Assembly (NCBI GenBank): GCA_036877525.1
Contig: JAZGTH010000007.1
Coordinates: 13,371,001 to 13,435,000 of the forward strand
DNA: 64,000 nt
Source: Chromobotia macracanthus
Taxonomy: Eukaryota; Chordata; Actinopteri; Cypriniformes; Botiidae
Reading direction: 5' to 3'
Numbering within the stretch: position 1 is the first letter of the stretch; every line of letters begins with the position of its first letter. Of this stretch, positions 33,176-45,457 are shown one piece after another. Position numbers and translations under genes: made by a program. Below the pieces are notes generated by a model. It was not told where the DNA came from. It searched no databases and saw only the letters and a program-made list of their open reading frames with translations.

Positions 33176-33960
33176 CATGATGCTATGCAGTTGCTAGGGT
33201 GTTCTAAATGGTTGTTAGGCTGTGGCTAGGAAGTTGCCAGGGCAATACCAGAAGCCCACTAACAGCCTGAGTCAAATAAGCCCACCCACATCTCTCTACA
33301 ATATTATATAGCATCTAATCTAATGCTGAGACTTGGCTTTTTAATTTCATTACATGGTTGCTAGGGTACAGTAAATGGTTGCTAGGGTGTAGCTAGACAG
33401 TTAACAGGGAAAACTAATAAATGTGTGTCTGAATCAAATGAGCCAACTTCCATGTCTCTATAATGTTGTGGTACTGACATATAGCTAATTAAAGTTTGGG
33501 TGCTAGGGTGCTCTAAATGGTTGCTAGGGCATGGCTGGACAGTTTCCATGGTAATAATTTAAGACTGCTTGCCAGTCTGAGTGAAACAAGGACACCCACT
33601 TGTCTCTACAATGTTCAGGTGCCTCTCATATTTTCTATTGAAGTGAATGGGGTGGTTGCTAGGGTACTGTAACTGGTTGCCAGGTCGTGGCTATGAAGTT
33701 GAAATGTCACCATGTTTCTGCTTGTTAAGCTGAGCAATATGAGCCCACTCTGAAGTCTCTACAACATTCTGATTGATGACAGATCAGCCCAGTGTTAAGA
33801 CTATGGAATGTTTTGGGGACTTTCTCATATGCCCTAACAAAATGAACACCTGATTGCTTATAAAAGTCACAGCACACCCCTCCTCAAAAAGCCGGTTGAT
33901 TTGACCATCATTCGTGGGTCTACGACGAGTTTCTTGAAGCGTCACATTGAGATTAAGCAG
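33176..33960. repeat. TTGCTAGGG interspersed repeat
   Basis: Recurrent GGTTGCTAGGGT(A/G) and GGCTGTGGCTAGG-type phrases (near 33191, 33356, 33379, 33502, 33520, 33654) alternate with AGCCCAC and TCTCTACAAT phrases about every 160 bp. I recognise this as a cyprinid-abundant repeat with internal periodicity. A shorter copy lies at 52430-52640. Class unknown. Confidence 0.7.
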
Positions 33961-34120
33961 TATTATAGCTCTCTTCTGCTCTGGGCTCCGATTGCATTTT
34001 TTAACTAAAATTGTAATTTTCTAATGACAGAAATAAATATGATGGCATAAATGTTATATTTACTTCTACAAAAATAAGTTCAAACATTTAAGTCAAGTGT
34101 TTCAAAACCTTTACTCACTT

Positions 34121-34154
34121 ACACACACACACACACACACTATATATATATATA
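34121..34154. repeat. compound (AC)10(TA)7 microsatellite
   Basis: AC units change directly to TA units. Confidence 0.95.
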
Positions 34155-35559
34155 CTTATACTATACTAGACTATACTTATATTAGTCAATATAATAGTAT
34201 GATTTTTCAAAACCTAAACTGTGTTTTGTTTAAATTATACTGGATTATGTTGAGGTGGAGGAGAAAGTCTATGAAATGTTTTCTGCAACATAGTAAAACA
34301 AACCAGTGGGTGTGTATGGGTTGGGTTATACTTTTACTGTACATCTTTAAAAATATGTTTACAAGTATTGATAAAGATGTTAAAACAATGATTCAAGTTA
34401 TTTAGACAAAAATCGACATTGTGTGTGTGTGAGAGTATATCTGTGTGGGTGTTTTGTGTGTGTGTATTTCTGCTGACATCAGAGGAATGGTAGCACAGGA
34501 AGGTTTCACAGCCATTACTGATTTCAGGAGAGTTGACGAGCTCTGTGGCATTTCATACACTCATACGTAACGTACATGGATCATCGTAAGGGTCTCAGTT
34601 AATAGAGAATATCTGGTGTCCGTGTCGCTGACAAGATGAATGTGGTATTACATTAGCCAGTAGTAGCGCTGCAGTTAATAAGGTTATTCTGCATGTCTGA
34701 TAAGGTGCTTTTCTGACACATTTGATCATAAACATAATTCATCTGAGGCATAAATACAAGGGTCAGAGACCATCTTTAATATGTGTGCGTGTGTGTGTAC
34801 AGAGACACATACAGAGAGAGTTTTGGAGGTTGTTGGATAAAGGAGCATGTGGAATGCAAGTATGTGTGTATGTGTGAGAGACAGATCTCTGGGGAAAAAC
34901 ATTTGACTGAAGCATGAATGTATTGCTGTTTTGAGTCTTTTTTATGATATAAACCCAATACTTTAAGACCAACTAATGAACAAACTAATGAATCACTTTG
35001 AATCTGTTGAACTTTACCTGTTCAAATAATAAAGTTTTATTAACACAGTTTATTAACAGTTTAAGAGTAATTTAGTTTAATTCAATGAAACAATGAGGAA
35101 TCTATAAACATTAGCAATACTTCACGATCAGACATAATTTTGTACTATATAGTGATTATTTAAAGTTTTGTTAATACCTCATCATGTTGTCATATTTCCA
35201 CATTTGTGCATTAGTGTCTGTTTGGGAGGGGGAGCTTTCTAGGTAATTCGAATGACCAAAATGAATGGAAAGATTGGTGGAAATTCAGGCTGCCAATACT
35301 AATCTTCAGCTGTCTTTATCAACATTTTACATGAGTACAGAAAAATACATCTCACTATTCCAAAAAAGTGAATTACAGAAAAGATCTGTGTTATTTGTAT
35401 TATATAGTATCAAGACATAAAATGTATCTAAATTTGAATTTTACAGTGACTGCTTGTATAAACAGTTCACAACAGATAATACAAACATGATGATAATAAA
35501 AAAAGAACATGCGCTATTAAACATATTAAAGCCACGTGAGGACAACATCTGAAATGAAG
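34155..35559. other. unique noncoding sequence
   Basis: GT-rich patches at 34420-34465 and 34779-34800, otherwise AT-rich unique DNA. The 102-codon frame at 34097-34405 begins in the AC/TA microsatellite and is spurious. No gene. Confidence 0.5.
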
Positions 35560-36510
35560 CAGCAGATTGTAATGGAAACATTCCACAGAGAAGATTGCCA
35601 GCATCAGGCCTCAGCCCGGCGTGTTCAGAGCTTCTGTCTCTTTACATAAAACGTGCCAAATCCTCCGGTCTGTCTTATATTGGCCTAATAGACAGTGTAG
35701 AAACTATTTTACCCACATAAACAGACAGGACAGCAGAATCAGCAGTGAAGAGGCCGTATGAATTATGTATATTACATTACCATTCTCCTCCACTATCAAA
35801 CACTGCCAAACAATAGGGAGAGGAAATTGGCCAGGAACCAAAATATTGAGCAATTTTTGTTCATGGCTCTTAGCCACCATTTCAGTAAAATTCTATTTAG
35901 CGGCTTCTGCACAGGGACGGCCAATAGGTTTCCTGAAATGTCTTTTTTCCCAGGCAAATCTAATGCAAACAAGCACTGTATAATTCAAAAGAGGTCTTCG
36001 TTCTCAGAGCTGGAGTCTTATCATGGCAATGTCTGAAAACAGGCAAATAGGAGGCTGGAAAATGGAAACAATTGTTTCATTGATTTTCCTTTATAAATCA
36101 AAGGCAGATAAATCAAAGAAGGCAATTCTCTCTGGCTGCTTCACTAACACCTTTCATTCTCCCTGCACAACATGTCACAAACTATTATTTGCAATCATGC
36201 CACGCTTATTAATCTGGAAGCAAATGAATAAATTGTTAGATGGAGGCACAGAGGGATTTATTGGAATGCAACACACATGCCTGCCGTATTATGTTGTGAA
36301 CACAGAGCGGTTGTTGAGAAGCTGCCCTTTCACATCGAATTTTACCTTACTAATTCATATTCTCATGGAAACGCTTTTGAAAGGAGGGGTGAGTATGGAG
36401 ATTAAAACAACAATGGAACATCTACTCCACAAGAGGCGTGTGACAATGAGACAGAAGGAGAGCTGCACAAGGTCAGATGTTAGCAGGTATCTGTACACGT
36501 GATTCTGAAG
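35560..36510. promoter_or_regulatory. long candidate enhancer block
   Basis: About 950 bp with no simple repeat, the longest such stretch in the middle of the window. It carries SOX, TCF/LEF and homeodomain cores (next entry; also CACGCTTATTAATCTGG near 36201 and CAAATCTAATGCAAACAAGC near 35956). A 159-codon frame (36023-36502) crosses it. It is the longest one outside tandem repeats but has no signal peptide, domain or repeat and overlaps the motif cluster, so I treat it as chance. Conservation is inferred. Confidence 0.5.
36065..36119. promoter_or_regulatory. SOX palindrome plus two TCF/LEF motifs
   Basis: GAAACAATTGTTTC at 36065-36078 is a perfect palindrome with two head-to-head SOX-type cores (ACAAT/ATTGT). 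ATCAAAG, the TCF/LEF core, follows at 36097-36103 and 36112-36118, 15 bp apart. This grouping fits a SOX/Wnt-responsive enhancer; function is inferred. Confidence 0.4.
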
Positions 36511-37059
36511 ATAATGTTGAATTAGTATGTCAGTCACTGCCTGTTTCATTTTATGATCCTGCTATGAGCCCAATGTAAACAGTGGAAAAGACATTTACTT
36601 ACTTTATATCCAAGTGTGAAGCAGGAGAAATTATTTTTTTTTCTAAAACTAAAATTATAGATTCCATTAAGTTAGGGTGTAATTTTTGGTTAAAATTTGG
36701 TTCACCTGTGTTGTTTGTTTCTAAACGGCAAAGCAATTTTTAAATAAATTACTTTATACATCATCACTTTTCACATGCCTGCTTTGGGGTAAATTGTACC
36801 ACCTCTGCACAGGTATGAATTTGGCTCTTCCAGAAAGATTTGCTTTGTTGTGCTCATGTCTCTCAGATAATGAATGTTCACCAGATAAACATTATACTTA
36901 TGTTTTAATTGTTTTTTTTTTAGAATATTCACCCTTTTTGTTCTTATTGCAAGCATCAATTTTAGTATCAGAGTGAAACAGGGTCTCTTGCACCAATTTC
37001 CTGGGAACAGCTTGTATAACCTTGTGACTGGTTTTAAAATGTACCTCCCCTCTGGTCTC
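36511..37059. other. AT-rich unique sequence
   Basis: T-runs near 36634 and 36913. A 96-codon minus frame (36771-37061) has no domain. Nothing else seen. Confidence 0.45.
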
Positions 37060-37290
37060 ATAATAGTAACCTATTATCCCCTCTGCCCTTTAAGCCCCGC
37101 CTCACCGCTGAACACAGACCTACAGCTGATCTTTTCATAATATTTTAAAGAGGGTGTCCCTGCTGGAGAGGTGTGGAAAAGAGTGACAAATTAGAGCTGA
37201 CAGTCTCTACTTAAATCAGCGAGATAACTGATCCTGAGGGACCAAAGGCCACATGGGGCAGGGAATCTTCTCAAGGGCCCCTCATTTCAT
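37060..37290. other. candidate conserved noncoding block
   Basis: Repeat-free, with GTAACCTATTATCCCC near 37065, CTTTAAGCCCCGCCTCACCG (an Sp/KLF-type CCCCGCC core) near 37090 and CGAGATAACTGATCC near 37219. Confidence 0.35.
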
Positions 37291-37463
37291 ACACACACAC
37301 ACTTACACACCTCTTTTAACAAGATACAGAATGTCAACAATCCCGCCTTGAATGAGCCTGTGAATTCACAAAGGGAACAAGGATTTAGCAGCTGATGTTC
37401 CAGAATGTTCTTTGGGGGGGTTGAGGGGCTTAACATCTAGAACACAAGTGACATAGAACCAAA

Positions 37464-37564
37464 ACACACACACACACACACACACTAATGAAACATCTGT
37501 CTGTCTGCCTGTCTGTCTGTGTCTGTCTGCCTGTCTGCCTGTCTGTCTGTCTGCCTGTGTGTCT
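37464..37564. repeat. (AC)11 and (CTGT)n tetranucleotide repeats
   Basis: AC units at 37464-37485, then from 37496 CTGT/CTGC variants for about 69 bp. Interrupted but obvious tetranucleotide periodicity. Confidence 0.93.
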
Positions 37565-38706
37565 GATAAGTGATCTTACAATACATGCACTTGCGTGTCT
37601 TAAATGAGAACATATATCACAGTGATTCTACAGAATAACATCCAGTGTGAAAATAAATGTGCTTGACTTGATTGTTCCTAGTTCACCTTTTAACCTTTAC
37701 CAGCCTGAAACATTAATGTCTTATTTTGATGGTTTGCATGGGCTGTTATCTTCTTAATAGGGCATTTACTGCAGTGCGGTGTAGCTGGTAAATCAGAGAC
37801 CAGAAGACGTAATTAAGTCACATCACTTTGTGTAAATCTCACATTTATTCTGTCCATATCTGTTGTCATGGAAACCTCTTGGGCATTTATAATGCTGTTA
37901 AAGGCTTAAGTAATCATACCCTACAAATGTTACAAATTTGTCTATTTATTTTTCATACATCAGCCTAAAAGATCAGCTGTCAAAAATGAGAAAATCTCAG
38001 ACTTGTGGCTGATAATTTTTTTTTTTAAGTTTAATTGTTTTTTAACAATTGCTCATCTTTGTTATTTTTTCTAAGATTAGATAAAATGGTCAGAATAGCT
38101 CCAAAAATGTTTGTGTGCAGCACACGCTTCTATTAATACAAACACAGAGAGATCCAGTAATGTTTGAACATGTAACTAAGACCCAACAACATGCAAAGCT
38201 CAACTCATGCCTGCTGGCAACTGTGACACTATAGAGCTTTACTGAGGACAAGAGTGATTTAATGCACCCAGAGTCCTGTGATGTTGCAATGAGCAGCTGC
38301 AATAGATTTGCACCATTATCATGAAATAATTCATCTCATACTGTGAGCATTTGCAAACAATGACCTTGTATGTCAAACTCTTTGAAGAAATACAGCTAGA
38401 GCTGTTTATTCTTCTATATGATGACCATTACAGTAATATATTATCAGAATTACAATGAGCTTTACATATTACTATGCACGTTATTATGTTAAATTATTAA
38501 ATGCATGGTATGTAATCAATAATCAACACATTTAATGTAGACTACCACGTTTGTATTTATATTCCAGAGAAATTACACAACATTCACAAAAATCTAGAAA
38601 TTCAGTTCCATTGTTAATTTTAGAAATCTGAAATTTGTTTATAAATATTATAGTATTTAGACAAATCAAAGAAAAGGGTGTTGCTTCTGTACAAGATTTT
38701 ACTCTA
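37565..38706. other. unique sequence with one candidate element
   Basis: 37690-37900 (CTTCTTAATAGGGCATTTAC, AGACGTAATTAAGTCAC) looks like a small regulatory element. A small inverted repeat AATTGTT/AACAATT spans 38032-38051. The rest is AT-rich and featureless. Confidence 0.4.
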
Positions 38707-38978
38707 TTAAAGATTTAGTTAAAATAATGCCATAATTTTCTCACCCTCGTGTCATTTCAAACCCGTTTGACTTTTTCTTCTGTTAAGAAGATATAAGAAG
38801 ATATTTTAAGAAATGTCACAGTGGTTTTGTGGCTATACACTGGCAGTCAGTGGTTACCAATGTATTCAAAATATTATCTTTTGTGTTCCTCATAAACAAA
38901 GAAGTAATACAGGTTTGGAATGACGAGGGTGAGTAAATGATGAAAGAATGTTCATTTCTGGGTGAACCATCCCTTTAA
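38707..38978. mobile_element. palindromic non-autonomous element (full copy)
   Basis: Both ends are TTAAAG/CTTTAA. The left interior TTTTCTCACCCTCGTGTCAT and the right GACGAGGGTGAGTAAATGAT are inverted relative to each other. The imperfect terminal inverted repeats are about 60 bp. At 272 bp with the phrase CTGGGTGAACCATCCCTTT it matches a very abundant teleost repeat. No frame inside is meaningful. Confidence 0.8.
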
Positions 38979-41900
38979 AACCATTTACCACTAACTTGTT
39001 AACTTGCTGTTTAATGTATGAGAGGCAAAGCAGTAAACATGATGCTGTGAGCATGCAGTAAATGAAAGATGAGATGAGAGACACAAATGCTTTGTGTGAA
39101 CTTCAGCAATGGTGAAATGACCTTGACTTTGTCTTCATCCAAATGCAAACACAATTCTTCCAGTTATTTAAATTCACACAACAAAGGACCTCAAATCTGT
39201 GTTTACATTACTGTGTTATCACCCACCCATACTATATGTGTCAGTATATGACAATATTATTTAAACCTAAGGGGTGCAAAGTTACACCTTTTAGTTTTAG
39301 AATAACTGTACTGGATTAAACTCAGATATTTATGGTTTTATTATTTGTTAAGTTCCACTAAGTTACCATTACTGTACAAAATAGGAAGTCAACTTGTTTA
39401 TTGAAGTTCACAAAACTCAATAACACCCATGCAAAAAAGTAACCAAATTTAATGAGTTGCTTCAACAGCACATTTTTTCCGTGACCAGATAAGCCTGTTG
39501 GTCTGATCTAGAATAACCTACAGAGTAAACAACAAAGACTCGTACCATCATTTCACACAGTTTTATTTCTTTTAAATTGGCAGTTTGTTTTGGAAGATCA
39601 ATGTTCCCTCTAGTCTCTGCTCCTTCCGTGATGAACCACTGGACAGACCATTCCAGTCATCTGAAATCTGTGCCTAATTTATTACTGAAACCTTGATAGT
39701 AGAACATGGAGGCATTCTTCCTTAATCACATCTCCTAGGAATGTGTGCAGTGGGCAAATACCCTGAACAAAAACCTGGAAAATAAGGTTTGCTCTCAGAC
39801 TAAGGTTATGATTAAGGTTACGCATTAACTCTGAATAAAACTACCATTATGTTGGTATTTGTTCCTTCAGTTTTGTTTCAGTTGAGAACACGAGATCTGA
39901 GCTTTGATTCTGCACTCACGCTTGGCTAATCACAGCGGGGTATGGAACTAGTCAAAATGGCCCCCTCTCAGCATTAAAATAAGAACCTCAAAGAGCAGCA
40001 TTTAGCCTGTAGCTTCAGAGCCTTTTATCAGATCACAGTAACACTGAAAGCAGGATATAACTTTATTGTAAATCAGAAGCCTTTCATGTGCTGAGAGAGA
40101 CAAACTGGTGTCTTGGTTTGGTTTTAGTGAGCAGGGGTCATGTGAGAGACTGATAGAACGGCTGCAGAGTTTTGGCTTATTGGAACCGAACGATTGGACA
40201 ATGTTTAAGAGCACTCAGAGTCAAATGAGTTGCTGGTAAAGTTTTGCTCCAGTACTGAGCTGCTGTCACAAGCTGCCACAGCAGAGTTGTGAAATAAGGT
40301 CACAGCAGAGGTAAGAAAACTCAAAATCAGACCTCTGGAAGGTTCACAAGGCCCAGGCAATTAAATCATCTGCACTGTGAACCTGGAGTTCAAGATCTGG
40401 AAGTGTCAGGCTGAGACTCAAAACATAGCTGTCTTGCTGTCTACTTGTCTACTTGCGAAGCATGCTGACCAGAACAGACCCTTGCACATAACTGATCTAA
40501 AACACTCTTTAAAGGCGGCAACCTTGTTTAGTGTCACTCTGTCCCAACAACACTCCTGACATGCGAGACATGCTAACAGCTGATTCCGGTGTAAGAGTGT
40601 ACAGCTAATTGTGGGATTGCCTTATTCTAAAAGGATATGGAATATCATTTCAGTTGTATGCCAATGTGAGGGATCTCAAAGGAAAGCATAGTTCTGCTAC
40701 CTCCCATTATTCCACGATTTTTGCAGCATTTTATTGTCAAATGGCATCAGGTTATAAAACATTTTTTTGGATTCTAATTGAAACCTGAAAGAACATATGT
40801 CCATGCTGTCTAGGCAGTAGGTCACTATAGGTTTTGAGACTTGGCCATGATAATGGATGCAGAAGGCAGCATTTCAATGGTTAACCTCTTATATGAAAGT
40901 TTATGCTAATGAGTCATTTAGCCAGTGCTTGGTCCAAAGTGACTTGTTACATGTTACTTGTTACATGTTACAGATCTATAATTATTAAGCCATTACAACT
41001 CAGCAGTTCTAATGTTAAACTGACAAGCTTGCAACTGAACCTCTACATGGCAGGACAGGTTATGAGTTGTGAGGAGACAGGCTATGAGTTGTGTAGGGTA
41101 TACTGTACACAGCAAGAGCTTCTATAGGGTTTATTGTGCTGTGTTGTGATGTATGTTTGGGAGACTGACAGGTTTAAACCCCAGCTGACTAACGTGATGC
41201 ATTCTAATATCTCAATAAACACCTGGCTCAGACTCACGACACACCTGTGCTTTTCCATGGTTAGATGGTGTGGCGTCAGGAGACCGGTGCACCTGCATAA
41301 CACTCCTCCATAACTGCTGAAAAGCAGCTCCGCTCACAGCAGAGAACACGCGGGATTAGTGTGCCGTCACTGGAGAGTTCAGATGCACATTTGTGTGGAA
41401 TATTCTTAGATTATAATTAACATTTTACACAGAGTAAAGGCTTTTATTTCTGTGATTGATTTTAAGAACAAGCAGTTTAAAAGTGAAAATACATAAAACA
41501 GGCACAGACCATGTGGCAATCTTTGGGAGCCTTTAATTCCATAATAATTCCACAAGTTCTGTTAAAAATCACAAGACATTTCACACAAATTTAATTCATA
41601 GTTTACAAGAGTCTAACTGTTTGAAAAAGTGAGAAGACATCTTAATTGCAAATATAAGCCTGATTCATTATTTTTGATATTAGCAAGAACCAATTTAGCC
41701 TAATACTGCTTCAATCTCAAGTCAAGACTATTTTCTAAGGAAAAACACAAAGTTATGTATCCAACGTGTCCAACATCATCAGGAATGTATTAGTACATTA
41801 TGTGCACTAATCTGATGTAATGTGATTTTATGCGAATGCTGGTTCAGAACAGCAGCACAAGGCTATAGCACAATTTTCCTAAACGCAGCACATTAAATTG

Positions 41901-42094
41901 TTTAAATTCAATAAGCAATGTTTGTAAATGTTTGTAAAAAATGTTTGTAAATGCAGGAATGCCAGGTAGACCAAGCTGTTTGTAACCTAAGGTAAATATT
42001 TATGAATGTTATGAATATTGCTATTTAATTGTGCACTGGACTATTTAGTAAAAGTGACATATTTATCAGGTATGGTGACTTATACCTGAAATGT
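38979..42094. other. 3.1 kb of unique AT-rich noncoding sequence
   Basis: Only small items: a 14-bp direct duplication ACTTGTTACATGTT at 40942-40969, and three TGTTTGTAAA copies at 41921-41953. Short frames (60-74 codons) have no domain. I see no RNA gene, transposon or clear candidate enhancer, though 40,240-40,420 and 41,180-41,350 are less AT-rich. Confidence 0.5.
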
Positions 42095-42189
42095 GGCCTG
42101 TGGGAGGAGGGGGCCCATGATTGGCTGCAGAAGACAAGAGAATAGTCCTTCTGGAATGTTCAATCATGGGCCCCCTCCTCCCACAGGCC
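42095..42189. repeat. perfect 29-bp inverted repeat, 37-bp spacer
   Basis: 42095-42123 and 42161-42189 are exact reverse complements over 29 bp, beginning GGCCTGTGGGAGGAGG and GC-rich in an AT-rich setting. The spacer adds a 6-bp inner stem (CAGAAG 42128-42133, CTTCTG 42148-42153). Perfect identity implies recent origin, conversion or selection. No transposon-like ends or target duplication are obvious. A transcript across it would form a stable hairpin of miRNA-precursor size. Confidence 0.95.
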
Positions 42190-42879
42190 CTGGGGCTTTA
42201 GCCCTGCATAGCTCTATTGTTTATTTGGCCCGGGTTGTATTGTTGGATTCGATACAGCAAGGTTAGGCCAGACCGCATGGTGTATTGTACGTTCACTGCA
42301 GTTCACTGTCGCTGATGCCATTTTGGAAAGAGAAAAGACATGAATTAAGAGGTAATTGAATATAACATCCCTTGTTATTACCATAATATATATGCATTTT
42401 ATTTGTTTCCTGTAATATATTTAGTTGTAAATCAATTACTGATATACAATATTGACCCTATATTCTGATCTGTGATCAGGCCAGGATTTTTTCCTGTGTG
42501 GATATTCTTTAGAACTGGATTTCCCTAATGAGCTCCCCACTTCAACTCTGAAAGGATAACAGACCTGGAGGAAAGGACAACATTGAATTTCCATGCAGAT
42601 GAAAGTGGCACTTGGGAAAATAAAAAAGCTCTATTTTTTTTATCATAATGATGGCAGAACGCCATCCAGATCACCAGGTCACTAAACATATTACATTAAT
42701 TTTTAACAGCAAATTTGTAATTTACTTCAATTACATACCTCAAGAAAATAAGTAAAAAGTTCAAATGGCTCTATTACAGGCACATAACTTCATTTAGTAA
42801 CCCTAACCCCTTGCACATTCCTACTACATAGAATCTACTACTGGTAGAAATCTGCTACAGTGATTTCTGAGTGCTAATA
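42190..42879. other. unique sequence
   Basis: 42,225-42,350 is complex with CpGs (GGATTCGATACAGC) and ends in GAATTAAGAGGTAATTG, which contains a donor-like AG/GTAATT, but no frame or acceptor supports an exon. 42,470-42,620 may be another small conserved element. No gene recognised. Confidence 0.4.
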
Positions 42880-43065
42880 GCTGTTTGCCTTAAAGCTGAG
42901 CTTCAGTCTTAATGAGGACTGATCCAAACTCCACAAGTCATCTGGATGCTCTCTGTAATTATGCAAATGAAGGTGCATGTTTGCTGAGGCTCGTGCACAA
43001 CTCACTGACTGTTACTCTGATCCAGGCAGGTGTTTCTAACAGTGTCTGAGCTTCACAATCACACA
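42880..43065. other. short candidate conserved noncoding block
   Basis: Contains GTAATTATGCAAATGAAGG near 42955, in which a TAATTA homeodomain site directly abuts a perfect octamer ATGCAAAT. Repeat-free flanks. Confidence 0.4.
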
Positions 43066-43321
43066 CGCATGATAAAGTCACACCATGATGAGCAATCATT
43101 ACACTGTCTCATTTATTCTAAAGTTATTTGTTGTTAATTAATGACATCATCCTGTACATTTTATTGCAAACATAATGCAAATGCATTAATTGTTCAAGCC
43201 TAGTAATTCCATCTTAAACAGGGCTGAATTTGTGCTAAATAATACAGCTGTCTGCAGATTAGAAGCTTGTGAACAGCCTTTGTAATTGTCTGCATTTCTT
43301 CTTGTTGTTTTAATGCATCAT

Positions 43322-43694
43322 CAATCCATCCATCCATCCTCTAAACCTGCTTGTCCTTTTCAGGGTCATGGGGCTGGAGCCTATCCCATTATCTCGGGCC
43401 TTAGGCAGGGCACACCCTGAATAGATGGCCAGTCTATTGAAGGGCAAACACTCACAAAGACACACACATTCACATACTCACAGCTAGGGTTAATTTTATT
43501 ATTATATCCATATTAACTACCCTGCATGTCTTTGGACTATGCAGGCAAACTGGAATACCTGGAGGAAACCCATGCTGACACAGGAAGAACATGCAAACTG
43601 GGGACATGCTAGGGTAGTAATACCTCCTGGCTCAGCCTGGGCTCAAAACAGGAACCTTCCTGCTCTGAGGCAAGAGTGCTATCCACTGAACCAT
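43322..43694 (-). mobile_element. retroposon-type repeat with (ATCC)n tail
   Basis: Starts with CATCCATCCATCC and continues with CTGGAGCCTATCCCATTATC, CCTGCATGTCTTTGGACTAT, GGAGGAAACCCATGCTGACA and AGAACATGCAAACTGGGGAC, ending near GAGTGCTATCCACTGAACC. These phrases, in this order, belong to one of the commonest fish interspersed repeats. The tetranucleotide tail at the left suggests a 3' end read on the minus strand, as in LINE-mobilised sequence. No reverse transcriptase frame remains. Confidence 0.75.
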
Positions 43695-44560
43695 AAATGT
43701 AAATATGTTTATTTATATAATATTATTTTTAAAGCCAGTGCTGGGTAGTAACTGATTGTTTGTAATCTGGATTACTCAGATTCTAAAAATCAAGTATTTC
43801 TATTTCACATTACTTTCACATTACATATGCTTACTATTTAATATCCTTTGATGGTTAATACACTTGATACTAATGTGTCAGTGTGTAGCGAGACTCACAG
43901 TGCCTATCCGTCATTCTAGAAACTCAGAAATACAAACACATTTAAGTGTGTGACTAAAGGCTTACAGCAGGGCTTCCTTTACAAAAAAGAGGTACACTTC
44001 AAGATCGTTTCAATTAGTATACTTAGGCAAAGTTTAAGTATATTTTTAAGAATAATGTATGTAGTAAGTATTAGTTGTCATGGATCGACCAGGCTCTCCC
44101 ACCAACCAATCGCCATCATACTAACAAAACACCTTTGTTCACTAATCAAGCCAACACGATTTAAGCACTTATGTCACTTTAACAATATACCTAAAAGAGT
44201 AACAGTAATAAAAGTTTGAGGACAACAACAAAGTTACTCAAAATTCAGAGATGTAAAATAAAGCGTATTTTCTGTTTAAAGAAGTATGAATTGCACATCT
44301 CTAAACTTTTACCAAATTGAGGTTCGTAGTTTGATGAAAAGCTAGTAATTAATGTGAAAATTGTGAAATTAAAAAAATGTGAAATTAAAATCAATCTTTA
44401 TAAAATAAAACAATCAAAATGACATATAAAAATAAACATTTAAAAAGATTAAATAATGTATCTGTATGTCGTGACTATTTACCAACAGAGAACTGTGATT
44501 ATAGAAATTTGTTATTAAATACTGAAATATTAACTTACAATCTCAGGGGTACTTCAATTA
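43695..44560. other. AT-rich unique sequence
   Basis: No supported feature. The 89-codon frame at 43950-44219 lacks any domain. Confidence 0.45.
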
Positions 44561-44578
44561 TATAAATAAATAAATAAA

Positions 44579-44609
<31 letters not shown>

Positions 44610-44645
44610 TACATACATACATACACAAACATACAAATATACATA
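44561..44645. repeat. (AAAT)n and (ACAT)n tetranucleotide microsatellite
   Basis: AAAT units for about 48 bp with one break, then ATAC/ACAT units to about 44645. Confidence 0.95.
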
Positions 44646-45457
44646 CACAGATCACAGGTTCCCTTTAAGAGCAGGTTTAATGTGTCACACATAACATTCC
44701 ATATCTAAAATATGTGATGTTTATGAAAAGATGAGCATGCATACAGGCAGTATTGATTAGGAGGTGTAAGTAAAACCACACAGTCTAAGAGGAGTTGCAG
44801 AAGACGATCTGTCTCTTTTGAACTGCAGATGGAGGCTGTACGGTCCAGTCTAACCATCAAACACCTGCAGTGTGATAAACCAGAGCGTCCTGATTATGGT
44901 ATTCATAAAAAGATGAAATTGAGTGGAGCATAAATCTGTAGCTTCAGGCGAAATCAGCACCCCTGCATTACATCACACCACCCCTTTCTTTCATAGGGAT
45001 GCTTTGGGCATGATGAAACTTCAGTGGAGAGACTGGCAGGTGTTTGTTTTCCTTGATATGTAATATGGTCATAAACATCTGAACAATATGAATTGCAGAG
45101 AAAGAACATTGTGATGGCATCACAATAATATGCCATCTCTGCTTCAGTGTTGAGGAAGATACTTAAACATGAGCTTGCCAAACTAACTAATTAAACTGTA
45201 GACCAGCTAACTTTTCAATAAAAATATAACCAAATATTCAGTGGTAGTCAAGGTAAAAGAGATGGAGAGGAAAATTTTAAAGGCGGTCATTCAAAAGCCC
45301 ATAATGATCAACCATACTCCTAGATACTAACAAATGGTAAGTGGTGACATCTTTTTAAATACTTAAGCATATCAGATTAAATAATCAATTATTATACTCA
45401 GAGCAGTATTTCTCTGACACAAAACAATTAAGATCTCAGTTATGGCAATTAGACAGA
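44646..45457. other. unique sequence with possible regulatory block
   Basis: 44740-45180 is less AT-rich and repeat-free (GGCAGTATTGATTAGGAGG, CCTGATTATGG, GCAGTGTGATAAACC) and may be a CNE. The rest is AT-rich. No gene. Confidence 0.4.

Noticed and set aside
36971..37140. CCCCGCC motif as a GC-box promoter
   Set aside because: A single site without a CpG island, TATA box or exon.
42330..42360. first exon with donor AG/GTAATT
   Set aside because: The donor-like string stands alone: no frame, promoter or matching acceptor supports it.
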